Positions 54,237 to 64,000 of a stretch of 64,000 bases of DNA are shown one piece after another; positions within the stretch are counted from its first letter, which is position 1; each line of letters begins with the position of its first letter. Origin of the DNA: Bremia lactucae (lineage: Eukaryota > Oomycota > Peronosporomycetes > Peronosporales > Peronosporaceae); contig NC_090625.1 in assembly GCF_004359215.1 (NCBI RefSeq), forward strand, positions 2,268,070 to 2,332,069, given 5' to 3'. A program made the position numbers and the translations under genes. The notes beneath the pieces are model-generated. The model was not told the DNA's origin, ran no database searches, and was given only the letters and a program-made list of their open reading frames with translations.

Positions 54237-57200
54237 CTCCCACTCGACTCGACACTTGTTGCTAACACTCCCAGCATGCGTCGAAGGTGTTCAAACTGTA
54301 CAGCAGGAATCGGCTTGGTCATCATGTCTGCTTTCATTTCCTTTGTCGAGCAGTATTGCAGCACCACTTGGCCGTCTTCAACTCTTTCCCGCACAAAGTG
54401 ATAGCGTATGCCGATGTGTTTAGTTCTCTTGTGAAACTCCGGATTCTTGGCCAACGCAATCGCACCTTGATTGTCTTCGTACACCTTGACAGCTTCGTTG
54501 CTCTTCATCTCACCAAGCTCGCATAGAAATGTCTTGAGCCAAATTGCTTCTTGTACTGCTTCCGTCAGCGCCATGTACTCTGCCTCCGTCGATGACAACG
54601 CCACCGTTCGCTGCTTCTTGCTCCTCCAGCTAATACACCCGTTATTCATCATGAAAGCGTATCCGCTTGTACTACGTCGCGTCTCCACATCACCAGCCCA
54701 GTCTGCGTCTGAGTATCCTTGCAGTGTAGCAATACCATCACGTGAGAAATAAAGTCCATGCGTCGGTGTTGCTTGAAGATACCGCAACACACGCTTGATA
54801 GCCTGCCAATGTATTGGACAGGGATCAGCCGCAAATTGACTCAATGCTCCCACTGCCACAGCAAGGTCCGGACGAGTCGCAACCATCAAGTACATGATAC
54901 CTCCAATGGCACTCCGGTAGGGTACGTTCTTCATTGTTTCCTCATGATTGCAGCCGCCTTCACACATGTTCTTGGTCAGTCTAAGTCCAGGATCTTGAGG
55001 CGTCTTCACAGGCTTGCTGTCATGCATCCCAAACTTGGTTAAAATAGACTTAAGAAACTTGGTTTGCCGCATCGTCACATAGCCAGCCGCATGATCGCTC
55101 TTGATTTCCACACCAAGAAAATACTTTAGCTCACCGAGATCCGTCATCTCGAATCGGTCACTCAACGCACGCTTTGTTGACGTGAGAAACTCGTCGTTGC
55201 TACTTGCGATGATCAGATCGTCAACATACAAAACAACAAAGACCATGTCGCTGTCATCTCGCTTAACGTACACGCAGTGATCTGATTCACACTTGATGAA
55301 ACCCATCTTGATCATGAAGTCATCGATGGTCTGATTCCACATACGGGGTGATTGCTTCAACCCGTATAGTGACTTCTTCAGCTTGCACACGTGATCTGGA
55401 CGACCAGCATCGACATATCCATCTGGCTGCGCCATGTAGATATCTTCATCCAATCCACCATTTAGGAACGCTGTCTTGACATCCATCTGATGCAACTTCA
55501 GCGTATACTTGGCAGCCAAACTCAGAACAATTCGAATCGACGTAAACTTGGCCACCGGCGCATACGTTTCTTCGTAATCGACTCCATACTTCTGTGAGAA
55601 CACCTTAGCCACTAGACGTGCCTTATACCGCTCAATTTCGCCATCTTGAGTCTCCTTGACACGGAACACCCATCTGCAGCCGATAGCCTTGCGTCCCTTT
55701 GGCAACGGTACAATGTTCCATGTATCATTTTTCTGGAGCGAGTCATACTCCGAATCGCACGCTTCCTCCCATTTCACTGCGTCACTGGATTCCATAGCCG
55801 ACTTAAACGTAGTCGGCATATCTCCCACTAAATCCATGACGTATGCAGCTTCGTAATGTGTTGCATCTTGAGCTGCTGCTGACATCTCATCAAGACCTTG
55901 ATGTCTCTTGTAATACGCAGACCGCTTGGCGCTTGGAGTGTATGTTGCTTTCTCCAACGACTGTGTCCGTTGGTGTCTCTTGCTGCTGGACTCCATATCC
56001 GCATCTTGCTCAGTGTCTTCTTCTTGTTCCTGCGGCGATTCTTCATCCGTCGCCTCTTCATCTTCGATGACTACGTCCTGCTGAAAGTAGTTGCGTCTTC
56101 CACTGTCGAAAACATCTTCCATGAACTGAGCGTCGCGACTTACCAGTATGCGGCAACTGTCCAGCTCCTCGAATCGATACGCTTTCTCATGATCCGAATA
56201 TCCAAGAAACCGGCAGCGTACTGACCGAGAATCAAATTTGGCACGCTTTTCCTTTGGCACCATAACATACGCGTGACAACCAAACACCTTCAGGTTAGCC
56301 AGCAATGGTTTCTTGCCTGTCCAAACTTGGTGTGGCGATTTGTCATGGCTGACAGCACGTGTTGGACACCTATTGCGGAGAAACGTAGCTGTCATGACAG
56401 CTTCGCCCCAGTATTCTTTGGACAGTCCAGCATGTTTTATCATGCAGCGCGCGCACTCTACCAATGTTCGATTCATTCGTTCGGCGACCCCGTTCAACTG
56501 AGGAGTGTAAGGCGGCGTGAATGTTTGCACGATTCCTCGATCGCTGCAAAACTTGGCCATATCACGCGAAGTATACTCGCCGCCATTGTCACTGCGAATC
56601 GTCTTTACCCGCTTGCCCGTTTGCGTTTCAGCAAACGCAACAAAGTCAGCAAATTTGGCAGGTACTTCCGACTTGTTACTCAACAAGTACACCTTGCAAA
56701 AATGTGATTTGTCATCGATAAAAGTGACAAAGTAGCGCTTCCCGCTGAAAGTCGGCGTCTGCATGGGACCACATACATCACTGTGAATAACTTCCAAAAC
56801 TTGCTTTGCACGATTGGGTGATGACTTGGCATAGCTCACTCGCGTTTGCTTACCGAGTGAGCATCCGTCACACACCTCCCACTGCTTTACTGATGCAATG
56901 TTAATGCCAATAGCATAACTTTTCTTCACAATAGCATCAAGACCGCTATGACCAATGTGACCAAGTCGAAGGTGCCAGAGGTACGACGAGGTGTCCCCAT
57001 GGTATCCCATCGATCTTGTTGTATTTGCCTCATCCATCAGAATAGGCGTCATGCAAAGCTTGAACAATCCTTTGCCTTCACGCGCTCCAAGCTTCCAGCG
57101 AAGATCTTTTGTTTCCGCAAAACAACCATCGCGCTCAAACGTAACTGGCCCAACATCCTTTGTAAAGCGGCCAACCGAAAACAGATTTCGCGAAAGCTTG

Positions 57201-58315
57201 GGAATATGCCATACGCCAGTAAGCATACCTTTCTTAGTCCCACGCGGAGTCTTCATTGACATCACTATGTCGCCCATTCCCACCGCTTGGACCACACCGT
57301 CGTCAGCGAGATGCACATCTATTGGAGAAATAGTCTTGTAATTCTTCATGTACTCTTTCGAGTACGTCATGTGTTGCGTTGCTCCTGAGTCAACCAACCA
57401 CACACATTCCGACTTGGTAGCACTTGCATCACCACCAACCGAGAACAGAAAATCGCCCGAGTCGTCTTCTACTTGCGCGATATTTGCTGTTTGCGACCTT
57501 TGTCGCTGCGCATTCTCGCGGAGTCGTACTGGACACTTCGCAATCCAATGTCCCTGCTCACCACAATAATGACATGCACTGCTCGTCTTGACAGGCGCTT
57601 GTCGTACTCCCTTGCGCTTTCCTTGATCGTTCGACATAAACGCTTGACCTTGACCGTGCGCGGCTCCCTCGATGCCGCCACCTTGTTCCTTGCGTTTCAT
57701 GTCCTCGTGCAACAGTCGAGACGTCACCAGCTCCCATGACAGCGAGTCAGCTCTTGACTCCAGTGCCGTGATCAGGAACGCAAACGAATCACTGAGGCTT
57801 CCCAAGAGCGTGATGACCAAGTCGTCTTCACTAACCGGAGCTCCCACTGCATCCAGCTGCTCCGCCAGGGTCTTTAACTTGTTAATGTGCTGTAGCACAT
57901 CATCACCATCATCCATTTTGGCCGTAAAGAAGCGTCGACGAAGATAGAGCTTGTTCGCCAAGCTCTTCTTCTCGAAGTGTCCCTCCAGCCGTGACCATGC
58001 ATCGTGCGCTCCACTTGCCGAGCGAACCAGAGGCAGCTGTGAATCCTCCATCGCGAGACAGATGATCGCCAGCGCCTTTCGAGACTTACGCTTGTAAGTT
58101 GTCTGATCCAGCGTACTGGTCAGGTGCTCGAGTTTCACCTCCCCGCTTGTCACTTCCCACAGGTCCCTCTCCTCCAGCACCATTTGCATCTTAAACTTCC
58201 ACGTATGAAAATTCATGCCATCAAACTTGTTGATGCGAGAAGAGGTGGCGGAAGCAGAATCCATGGCGAAAGCGAAGTCAACGTCGGGGGCAAAGAAGGC
58301 GGGTCTTGGGCTCAT
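54161..58315 (-). CDS. Ty1/copia Gag-Pol polyprotein, B2, intact (1384 aa)
   Basis: Uninterrupted minus-strand frame. Visible in order: Gag with [20 protein letters not shown] near 28; zinc knuckle C248-C251-H256-C261; protease D309-[17 protein letters not shown]-pre-integrase HLRLGHIGHSGL and CDGCSLGK; integrase D513, D576, E612; acidic, Gln-rich linker ([14 protein letters not shown]) before RT; RVT_2 RT with [22 protein letters not shown] and YVDD at 1030-1033; RNase [43 protein letters not shown]. The last 25 codons lie in the adjoining LTR and the TAG stop follows the first TGACGTCA. The start is the ATG in the primer-binding site. With A1 this is the only open copia polyprotein here. 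Its 3' LTR is the shared, C-ended one, which may affect strand transfer. Confidence 0.95.
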   Translation of the reverse strand: MSPRPAFFAPDVDFAFAMDSASATSSRINKFDGMNFHTWKFKMQMVLEERDLWEVTSGEVKLEHLTSTLDQTTYKRKSRKALAIICLAMEDSQLPLVRSASGAHDAWSRLEGHFEKKSLANKLYLRRRFFTAKMDDGDDVLQHINKLKTLAEQLDAVGAPVSEDDLVITLLGSLSDSFAFLITALESRADSLSWELVTSRLLHEDMKRKEQGGGIEGAAHGQGQAFMSNDQGKRKGVRQAPVKTSSACHYCGEQGHWIAKCPVRLRENAQRQRSQTANIAQVEDDSGDFLFSVGGDASATKSECVWLVDSGATQHMTYSKEYMKNYKTISPIDVHLADDGVVQAVGMGDIVMSMKTPRGTKKGMLTGVWHIPKLSRNLFSVGRFTKDVGPVTFERDGCFAETKDLRWKLGAREGKGLFKLCMTPILMDEANTTRSMGYHGDTSSYLWHLRLGHIGHSGLDAIVKKSYAIGINIASVKQWEVCDGCSLGKQTRVSYAKSSPNRAKQVLEVIHSDVCGPMQTPTFSGKRYFVTFIDDKSHFCKVYLLSNKSEVPAKFADFVAFAETQTGKRVKTIRSDNGGEYTSRDMAKFCSDRGIVQTFTPPYTPQLNGVAERMNRTLVECARCMIKHAGLSKEYWGEAVMTATFLRNRCPTRAVSHDKSPHQVWTGKKPLLANLKVFGCHAYVMVPKEKRAKFDSRSVRCRFLGYSDHEKAYRFEELDSCRILVSRDAQFMEDVFDSGRRNYFQQDVVIEDEEATDEESPQEQEEDTEQDADMESSSKRHQRTQSLEKATYTPSAKRSAYYKRHQGLDEMSAAAQDATHYEAAYVMDLVGDMPTTFKSAMESSDAVKWEEACDSEYDSLQKNDTWNIVPLPKGRKAIGCRWVFRVKETQDGEIERYKARLVAKVFSQKYGVDYEETYAPVAKFTSIRIVLSLAAKYTLKLHQMDVKTAFLNGGLDEDIYMAQPDGYVDAGRPDHVCKLKKSLYGLKQSPRMWNQTIDDFMIKMGFIKCESDHCVYVKRDDSDMVFVVLYVDDLIIASSNDEFLTSTKRALSDRFEMTDLGELKYFLGVEIKSDHAAGYVTMRQTKFLKSILTKFGMHDSKPVKTPQDPGLRLTKNMCEGGCNHEETMKNVPYRSAIGGIMYLMVATRPDLAVAVGALSQFAADPCPIHWQAIKRVLRYLQATPTHGLYFSRDGIATLQGYSDADWAGDVETRRSTSGYAFMMNNGCISWRSKKQRTVALSSTEAEYMALTEAVQEAIWLKTFLCELGEMKSNEAVKVYEDNQGAIALAKNPEFHKRTKHIGIRYHFVRERVEDGQVVLQYCSTKEMKADMMTKPIPAVQFEHLRRMLGVLATSVESSGSVGEEAARPDQETTSMYQYIPVMTS

Positions 58316-58319
58316 AACC

Positions 58320-58597
58320 TATTGAAACGGTCAAGTGAGCGAAGTTTAGCAAAATGCAAAGTAAATATATTAAGGTCCTTAGTTCGCAAACCTATTGCTA
58401 CCTCTAAGCCAATCATTGCTTCTAGCCAATCATAGTTCATAGAACCTTCTAGAAGCTTGTGACGCCATCTACTGACGTCACCCTATGACGTCATCTACTG
58501 ACGTCATCTACTGATGTCACACTATGACGTCATTACCGGTATATACTGGTACATACTGGTAGTCTCTTGGCCAGGTCGAGCCGCTTCCTCGCCAACA
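58320..58597 (-). repeat. B2 5' LTR
   Basis: 278 bases, TGTTGGCGAGG (58597) to TTTCAATA (58320), then GGTTATGAGCCC. Four TGACGTCA plus TGACATCA and TGGCGTCA variants. Its outer end is joined to A4 pol at 58598. Confidence 0.92.
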
Positions 58598-60787
58598 AGA
58601 GGCAGCAATGACAGCAATCTACATCAAGAATCGACTGCCATCGCCCAAGTACCAAGATCAAACTCCGTTCGAGATCATCAACGGATCTCGACCAAGTGTG
58701 AAACACATGCGAGTTTTTGGCTGCCGTGCGTTCGTGCTGACTCCAAAAGAAAAGAGAACGAAATGGGATCCGAAGTTTCGTGAAGGACTGTTTATGGGGT
58801 ACGAAGAAGCATTAAAGGCATACCGCATTTACGACATTGAAACGGATCAGGTGGTGATATCTCGCGATGTCACGTTCGACAGATCGACGTTTGGGTTCGC
58901 ACAGACGCCTCTACAAGATGTTGTTGATGATGCCTTATTGGATTTTGACTCGATGAGCATCAGTAGTGAACCTGCCACCACGGAGTTCAAGCAAACAGGC
59001 AAGCGCAAGAACCGTTCAAACAGCCAAGAACAAGTGTTTAAACGACCAACTTGCCGCGGAGCCGGGTTAGAAGAAGCAAGTGCTCCGGATGACTTCGAGT
59101 TGCGCCACCAAAAACGACGTTCGAATGTTCGAGCTAACCGGGACGAAGAGCAAAAGGACAATGATATGGATGATGATGACGACACCCACCACGGTTTTTG
59201 GCAAGCAAGTGTAAATGCAGTTGAGGGCGCTGATTTATCCAAACCAACAACGCTTGAAGACGCGATTAATGGGCCAGATCGAGTACACTGGCGTAAGGCG
59301 ATCTGTGCGGAGCTAGACTCAATGAAACTCCGTAGCGTATTTCGAGCAACGAAACTGCCAGCTGGGCAGCACACTAATGGGACCAAGTGGGTATTCAAGG
59401 TCAAGCGCAAGGCTGACGGAAACATCGATAAATGCAAGGCACGTCTCGTTGCCAAGGGTTTCAAGCAAAAGTATGGCATCGACTACACGGAGACGTTTTC
59501 ACCAGTAGTCAAGTACGTGACGCTGCGCATGGTGATTGCACTAACAAAGCACTTCGACTGGACACTGGACCAACTGGACGTGGTGACAGCTTTTCTTGAT
59601 GGAGAAATGAAGGAAAGAGTATTCTGTGCGGTCCCAGAAGGCGTCGACGTCAATAAAGATTTTGATTGCTTTGAACTGGTTAAAGCAATCTACGGGCTAA
59701 AACAAGCTTCACGGGTATGGAATGACACTTTTCATGAGTTTGTTTGCTCCATCGGATTTCAAGTCTCCGATTTTGATCCGTGCCTTTATCTCAAGATTGC
59801 AACGGAGAGTGCGTGCTATTGTTGGTCTATGTTGATGATGTACTGGTGACTGGGAGTTCAATTGAAATGATTGCGCACACCAAGAAAGACTAAAGGTCAC
59901 GTTTTGAGATGACTGATAGTGGCAAGTGCGCTTTTGTCCTGGGCATCGAGCTGGTAGACAACAATGACGGAAGCGTGACGATGTGCCAGCGACGCTACGT
60001 GGACGATGTTCTCAAGCGTTTCGGCATGAGTGACTGCAAAGCTGTCATCAGCCCAATGGACATCAGCTCTCGACTAACGTCAAGCAACGCAACAACTAAA
60101 ATCAACGTTCCGTTTCGTGAAGCAGTGGGTGCTTTAATGCACTTGATGACCGCGACACGACCAGACATTGCCTTCGCCGTGGGTTACGTCTCGCGTTTTA
60201 TGGAAAACCGACAAGTCGAGCATTGGATGGCGGTGAAGCGCATCCTTCGATACTTGCAAGGAACCAAGTCGCATGGAATCTGCTTTAAGCCTGGCAACAA
60301 TGTGGATTTTTGCGGCTACTCGGATGCAGACTGGGCCGCTGATCATGCAGACCGCAAGTCGACTTCAGGATACGCGTTTATTCTCATGGGCGCTCCTGTA
60401 AGCTGGGGGAGCAAGAAACAATCAAGTGTGTCGCTGTCAACAAGTGAAGCCGAATATATCGCGCTAAGTTTAGCGATTCAAGAAGGCAAGTGGGTGCATC
60501 GCCTACTGCTTAAAATCCTAGACGCGGCAGCAAACAAGTCTGAACCGGTGCTTAAGATCATGGAAGACAACCAGTCGTGTATCAAGATGACGAAGAATCC
60601 GGTAAACCATGGTCGTGCGAAACAAATCGACATCAAGTATCACCACATTCGTGATGAAGTAAAGCTTGGTGATGTCAAGTTGGAATACTGCGAGACTTCG
60701 AAGATGTTGGCGGATATCATGACGAAAGGACTGCCAGGACCGCGTCACAAGGAATTAACGACAGCGCTTGGCATACACGCGTGTTAG
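58598..60787 (+). pseudogene. A4: 5'-truncated A-group pol
   Basis: Begins inside integrase ([15 protein letters not shown]) directly after the B2 LTR and runs to a stop at 60787. It is very close to A1: linker with [28 protein letters not shown], then RNase [21 protein letters not shown]. Two lesions sit close together in RT: loss of one A near 59801, just before the YVDD box (now out of frame), and a TTAAAG-to-TAAAGG change near 59891 that gives a stop in the restored frame. The second open part starts at 59909. It lacks gag, protease and the integrase core. Confidence 0.92.
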
Positions 60788-60800
60788 CATTGAGGGGGCG

Positions 60801-61070
60801 TATTGAGGGTTATGGGTTTCAGGTAATGTACACAACCCAAACCGGTCCAATCCGAACCGCGGTTAAACATAGCATCTACTTATATTATAGTATAGTTAGA
60901 TGCAGTATGTAGAAATGAGTGGTTTCGAGAAGTAAAAGTATAAGCCCCAATAAATCAATCACTTCCAAATATTCCTTCTCCTTCACAAGTCGTCTTTACT
61001 TCTTAAGTGCAGACTTCTCTCGTGTTCTTCAAGCCTCCTTCTCTCTTCCAGTGCTCGGTACCCATTAACA
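60801..61070 (+). repeat. A4 3' LTR
   Basis: 270 bases, same length as A1's LTRs and close to identical (a few changes, for example CCCATTAACA at the end). Preceded by the polypurine tract GAGGGGGCG. Followed by F2 at 61071. Confidence 0.93.
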
Positions 61071-61263
61071 ATCGTCAAAAGAAACTATAGTGTTGGCATT
61101 GATCTTGCGTCGATCAAGCAGTGGGAGCTGTGCGATAGTTGTGCGCTAGGCAAACAAACGCGAGTGAGTTTTATGCCAAAGTCGCCTCGTCGTGCAAAGA
61201 AAATGTTGGAAGTTATTCACAGCGATGTGTGCGGACCTATGCAGTCAACGACTTTTAGCGGCA
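61071..61263 (+). pseudogene. F2: copia integrase fragment
   Basis: F-type pre-integrase and integrase start: [34 protein letters not shown], then [17 protein letters not shown], ending at a gap. The zinc-binding CDSC is present and it lacks the 119-base insert of F1. Confidence 0.82.
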
Positions 61264-61363
61264 NNNNNNNNNNNNNNNNNNNNNNNNNNNNNNNNNNNNN
61301 NNNNNNNNNNNNNNNNNNNNNNNNNNNNNNNNNNNNNNNNNNNNNNNNNNNNNNNNNNNNNNN
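61264..61363. other. Assembly gap (100 N)
   Basis: A 100-base run of N, a typical placeholder of unknown true length. Sequence type changes from copia to gypsy across it. Confidence 0.99.
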
Positions 61364-62026
61364 GGGATCAAGGCCATGTAGCTTTGTCGCAATAAATAAA
61401 GGATATTTATTGTGTGGAGTAGTTTCTCCAGACAAGCTATTGATAAGACGTTTCTGGCAAAAGCCGTGGCTTCTTTTTTTTTACGATGGCTTACGCCATC
61501 GTCATCACCTTGCACAAAAACAGTTGCAGGTGACCGTACGGGATACGGAACGGGCGATGAGGGATCATCCTCATCGCCGGAACCAAATAGACTATTAACT
61601 CGTCTATCAGAATGAGACCTCTCATTCGAAGGCTCATAGTCAGCCGCCTGACGTCTATCAGGCGACTGTTCTATTCTCCCCGAGTCGGCCATTTCGTCCG
61701 ACTCGCATTCGTAGTCGACCTCCAAAGAGGCTCCGTATTCATTTTGGTGAATCACCACGTGCACCCGCAACATCTAGTGTTGCGCGAGTGGAAGATACTA
61801 CGGCAGACGTTCCGTCCGCCGCAAGAGATAACAGTGCGTCACCCGCGGCTGCACGAACCGCAGCCGAAGGCGCAGCACTATCAACACCCCGCATGAGTTT
61901 ATCTTCATGCGATGGAATTTAAAATGATAGTTCTGACCAATCCGCATCGTTCTTAAACCAAGTGGTCACATAGTGACCACTCCGTCCAATGATAGTCAGA
62001 GTGATTGTCGTTTAAGGGAGGGGTGA
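61364..62026 (+). pseudogene. Ty3/gypsy 3' internal remnant upstream of an LTR
   Basis: Sequence just 5' of the LTR at 62027, ending in a polypurine run (AAGGGAGGGG). A plus-strand segment of about 53 codons (61753-61921, SSVARVEDTTADVPSAARDN, Ala/Ser-rich) ends with TAA at 61919-61921. An antisense open frame (61773 downward, acidic, EDDPSSPVPYP) also exists. I cannot tell which is coding. Several short inverted repeats (61480-61502, 61636-61665, 61970-61982). No RT or integrase motif visible. Assigned to gypsy only by its LTR and tract. Confidence 0.5.
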
Positions 62027-62425
62027 TGCAACGGGGTGTATCGTTACATGAAATTAAAACTTAAAGGTTGTTAATTAATATATTATCTAAAAGGTAGATA
62101 ATATTTGGAGGATTTTACTTTAAATCTATTTATCCCGCAGACTAATCAACTGTAGATAAATAAAAGAGAGAGACAGATAAGCTAAGATTTCAATTGCCTG
62201 TTTAGTATTAGTTTATAATTAAGTTAGAGTTAACAGAAAGAAAGCAGAGATACTTAATTATGTTAATACAGTTTTCATATAACCCTCTGAAAGCTAGTTA
62301 TCTTAAAGAGAAGTCTTCCTCTGCACGTACTAGTGTACATGAAATAACGTAAGGCACCACTCGCAACTGAAGCAGTGCGAAGTGGACTTGTACTGAAGCA
62401 GTACAAGTCGTAGTGCCCCGTTATA
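62027..62425 (+). repeat. Ty3/gypsy LTR (3' LTR of the preceding remnant)
   Basis: 399 bases, start TGCAACGGGGTGTATCG, end CCCCGTTATA. It is AT-rich and shares most blocks with 63451-63882 and 12808-13082. Near its end two hairpins lie side by side (62357-62385 and 62386-62408), each with loop GAAGC, enclosed by GGCA and TGCC (62353-62356, 62414-62417). Confidence 0.85.
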
Positions 62426-63450
62426 GTGGTCATTGTTCAGAACTACTTTCCACGACCCCTGAACAACCCTATGGGTAGCTTGAAAATGACAATTGCAAAA
62501 CTTGTGGCTTCTTTTTCTTGCATTCTCTGGATGTTCAGGATCGCGGCGGCTACCTACATGTTCGCACTGGAACACCTTGGATTTAACTGCATTTTCTGGA
62601 CGGTTGCCCACTTACTTTGACCGTGCAACTTTTAGAGGAAATCCGTCCTCAAGCGCGGCAGCCTTCAATGCTTGCTCACCGGATTCCATGGAGTCCCATG
62701 TTTCGGTTAAAAGGGTGTTAATTGATATTTCAGCTAGAATGTAAAGATGCAAGGTGTAAAGTTGTAGCGCGTGCTCGAATTGTTTGACCTTTTTGCTATT
62801 TTATTTGAAAATCTGATAAATGATTGGCTGGAAGTTTATGGTGGAAGTTTATGGGTGGGGTTAAGGGTAGGGTGTGTTTTTAAAATTGGGGTGTTGGGAG
62901 TTTCTATTACCTAATTCGTAATATTGACGCAATAAGACATTAGTTCTATGAATTGGTTGATTTAATTTTTAAATAAACCCTGCCAATCTTAACAAGACAC
63001 GATTACGCGTCGCGCAAGAAGGCGCATTGCATACTTAGTTATTAATATATAAAAGCCAGTAGATAGAAATCGTTATGAATGACTTAATATATAAATGCAG
63101 TTTACTCTTATCTATTTTAAAGCCTTAGAAATTACTCTTAAGAGCTAAGACTTCTTAGCTACTTAGAACCTTCCTTGAATAGTGAAGCACTCGTCGATAA
63201 AGCAAGTGTCACTCACCTTTTTTATTTCACTAAGGCAAAATAAAAATGGTGAGTGCCCCGATAAAGGCATACTGCCTCTAGCTTTCTGCAATAGAAAACC
63301 ATAAAGCAGTTGGTGAATCTCGTCAGCGCCTCGAAAATTCCGCCTTAAATACAAATTTTGAATATCGCACCTCAATCGAGAAGTTTGTTGCGCCGGGTTA
63401 ATCGTGTAGCACTATCAGAGTGAAGCTTAGCGATCAGTTCTGAGGCAGCG
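62426..63450. other. AT-rich spacer without recognisable gene
   Basis: Only short frames (up to about 90 codons, no known motif). It contains a hairpin with an 18-base stem (one mismatch) at 63210-63227 and 63238-63255, a G/T-rich stretch near 62850-62910, and TATA-like runs near 63045 and 63090. It could be decayed transposon or true intergenic DNA. Confidence 0.5.
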
Positions 63451-63882
63451 TGTAACTGGGTGTATTACATGAAATCAACACTTAAAGGTTGTTTATTAAT
63501 GTATTATCTAAAAGGTAGAGAATATTTGGAGAATCTATACATAGCATTATCGGAAAGCTTATCCATTGGTAGATATAGGCTATTATATCTACTTGCACCG
63601 CGGTCCAGTCAGCGCTGGACGCGCGCAAAGAGAGAGACAGATAAGACTTTATTACATGTTTTGTATTAGTATTTAATTAAGTTACTATTAAGTAGATAGA
63701 CAAGACAAACTTTTTTCCTTTAATACAGTTTTCGTCTAACCCTCTTTTAAGCAAGTGTCTTCAACAGAAGACATCCTCTGCACGTACTAGTGTACGTGAA
63801 ATAACGTAAGGCACCACTCGCAACTGAAGCAGTGCGAAGTGGACTTGTACTGAGGCAGTACAAGTCGTAGTGCCCCGTTACA
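63451..63882 (+). repeat. Ty3/gypsy solo LTR
   Basis: 432 bases from TGTAACTGGG to CCCCGTTACA, with inverted ends TGTAAC and GTTACA. No gypsy coding sequence on either side within view. It is longer than the 62027 copy because of an extra segment near 63538-63630. The double hairpin near the end is kept (second loop GAGGC). Flanks CAGCG and CCTGG do not form a clear target duplication. Confidence 0.82.
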
Positions 63883-64000
63883 CCTGGTAGCACTTTGTAG
63901 TCTGTCCAAGGACCACATTTCCTTCATCTAACATGGACATGTTAGATGATAGTGGGAATACGCATCACGTTTCCCCTGAAAGCTACTCCTTTCTAAGTGA
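63883..64000. other. Window-end sequence with a small palindrome
   Basis: No gene seen. An 11-base inverted repeat around a 2-base centre lies at 63925-63948 (CATCTAACATG and its complement). The region is too short to classify. Confidence 0.4.

Larger units (their letters stand above)
49631..58597 (-). mobile_element. Composite LTR-B2-LTR-C2-LTR tandem
   Basis: Three LTRs (58320-58597, 53955-54236, 49631-49885) bound two complete interiors in the same direction, sharing the middle LTR. Such arrays arise by unequal recombination between LTRs or by insertion into an LTR. Outer flanks (TGATG on the left, AGAGG on the right) do not match, so the ends belong to different events. Confidence 0.9.

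Noticed and set aside
61255..61773. Acidic 172-codon minus-strand frame as a host gene
   Set aside because: Part lies in N and the rest lies upstream of a gypsy LTR and polypurine tract, so a transposon remnant is more likely; strand remains undecided.
62330..62611. 93-codon minus-strand frame at the LTR end
   Set aside because: Overlaps the LTR hairpins and has no recognisable domain; likely chance.

Overview
The window is a nest of LTR retrotransposons. I see no convincing host gene, tRNA, rRNA or CRISPR array. Nearly everything from 1 to 61263 comes from Ty1/copia (Pseudoviridae-type) elements with one gag-protease-integrase-RT-RNase H reading frame. From 61364 to 64000, and in three smaller places, there are Ty3/gypsy remnants. 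The protein style, the long nested copia array and the gypsy LTR type suggest a repeat-rich region of an oomycete (Phytophthora or downy-mildew type). That is an inference from family resemblance, not from a host gene.

I sort the copia copies into six related groups, A, B, C, D, F and G (labels of convenience). Layout: 1-3400, inverted duplicate of 26705-29784 (A 3' end, gypsy gag piece, B 3' end); 3401-6383 and 10286-11029, dead G1 on the minus strand, split by B3 (6384-10285, plus); 11030-16630, G2 (minus) with a 428-base gap and a gypsy LTR fragment; 16796-21411, intact A1 (plus); 21412-22576, A3 fragment (minus); 22577-27159, B1 (plus); 27160-28230, gypsy gag piece; 28231-33009, A2 (minus); 33010-36168, F1 (plus); 36169-38134, D1, split by C1 (38135-42681, plus, perfect 5-base target duplication); 42687-43383, more D; 43385-47860, a B/C chimera (minus); 47861-49630, D2 (plus); 49631-58597, C2 and B2 in tandem sharing one LTR (minus); 58598-61070, A4 (plus); 61071-61263, F2 fragment; then a gap and gypsy sequence with two LTRs.

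Two polyproteins are open from start to stop: A1 (17070-21128, 1352 aa, with LTRs that look identical) and B2 (54161-58315, 1384 aa). C1, C2, B1 and the B/C chimera each carry only one or two lesions. The rest are old, truncated or both.

Most notable: (i) the polyprotein start codon lies inside the primer-binding site, which matches the anticodon arm of initiator tRNA-Met, as in half-tRNA priming; (ii) B/C LTRs carry arrays of the bZIP/CRE site TGACGTCA at an exact 13-base period, and copy number differs between the two LTRs of one element in whole 13-base steps; (iii) a gap-free inverted duplication of at least 3.08 kb; (iv) tandem elements sharing LTRs, including a duplicated dead element; (v) chimeric elements with breakpoints resolved to about 10-25 bases; (vi) pol frames that run into the 3' LTR and stop right after the first CRE; (vii) a conserved double-hairpin fold in the gypsy LTR end. 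Several junctions (gap at 12380, N at 43384, the inverted duplication) could also be assembly products.
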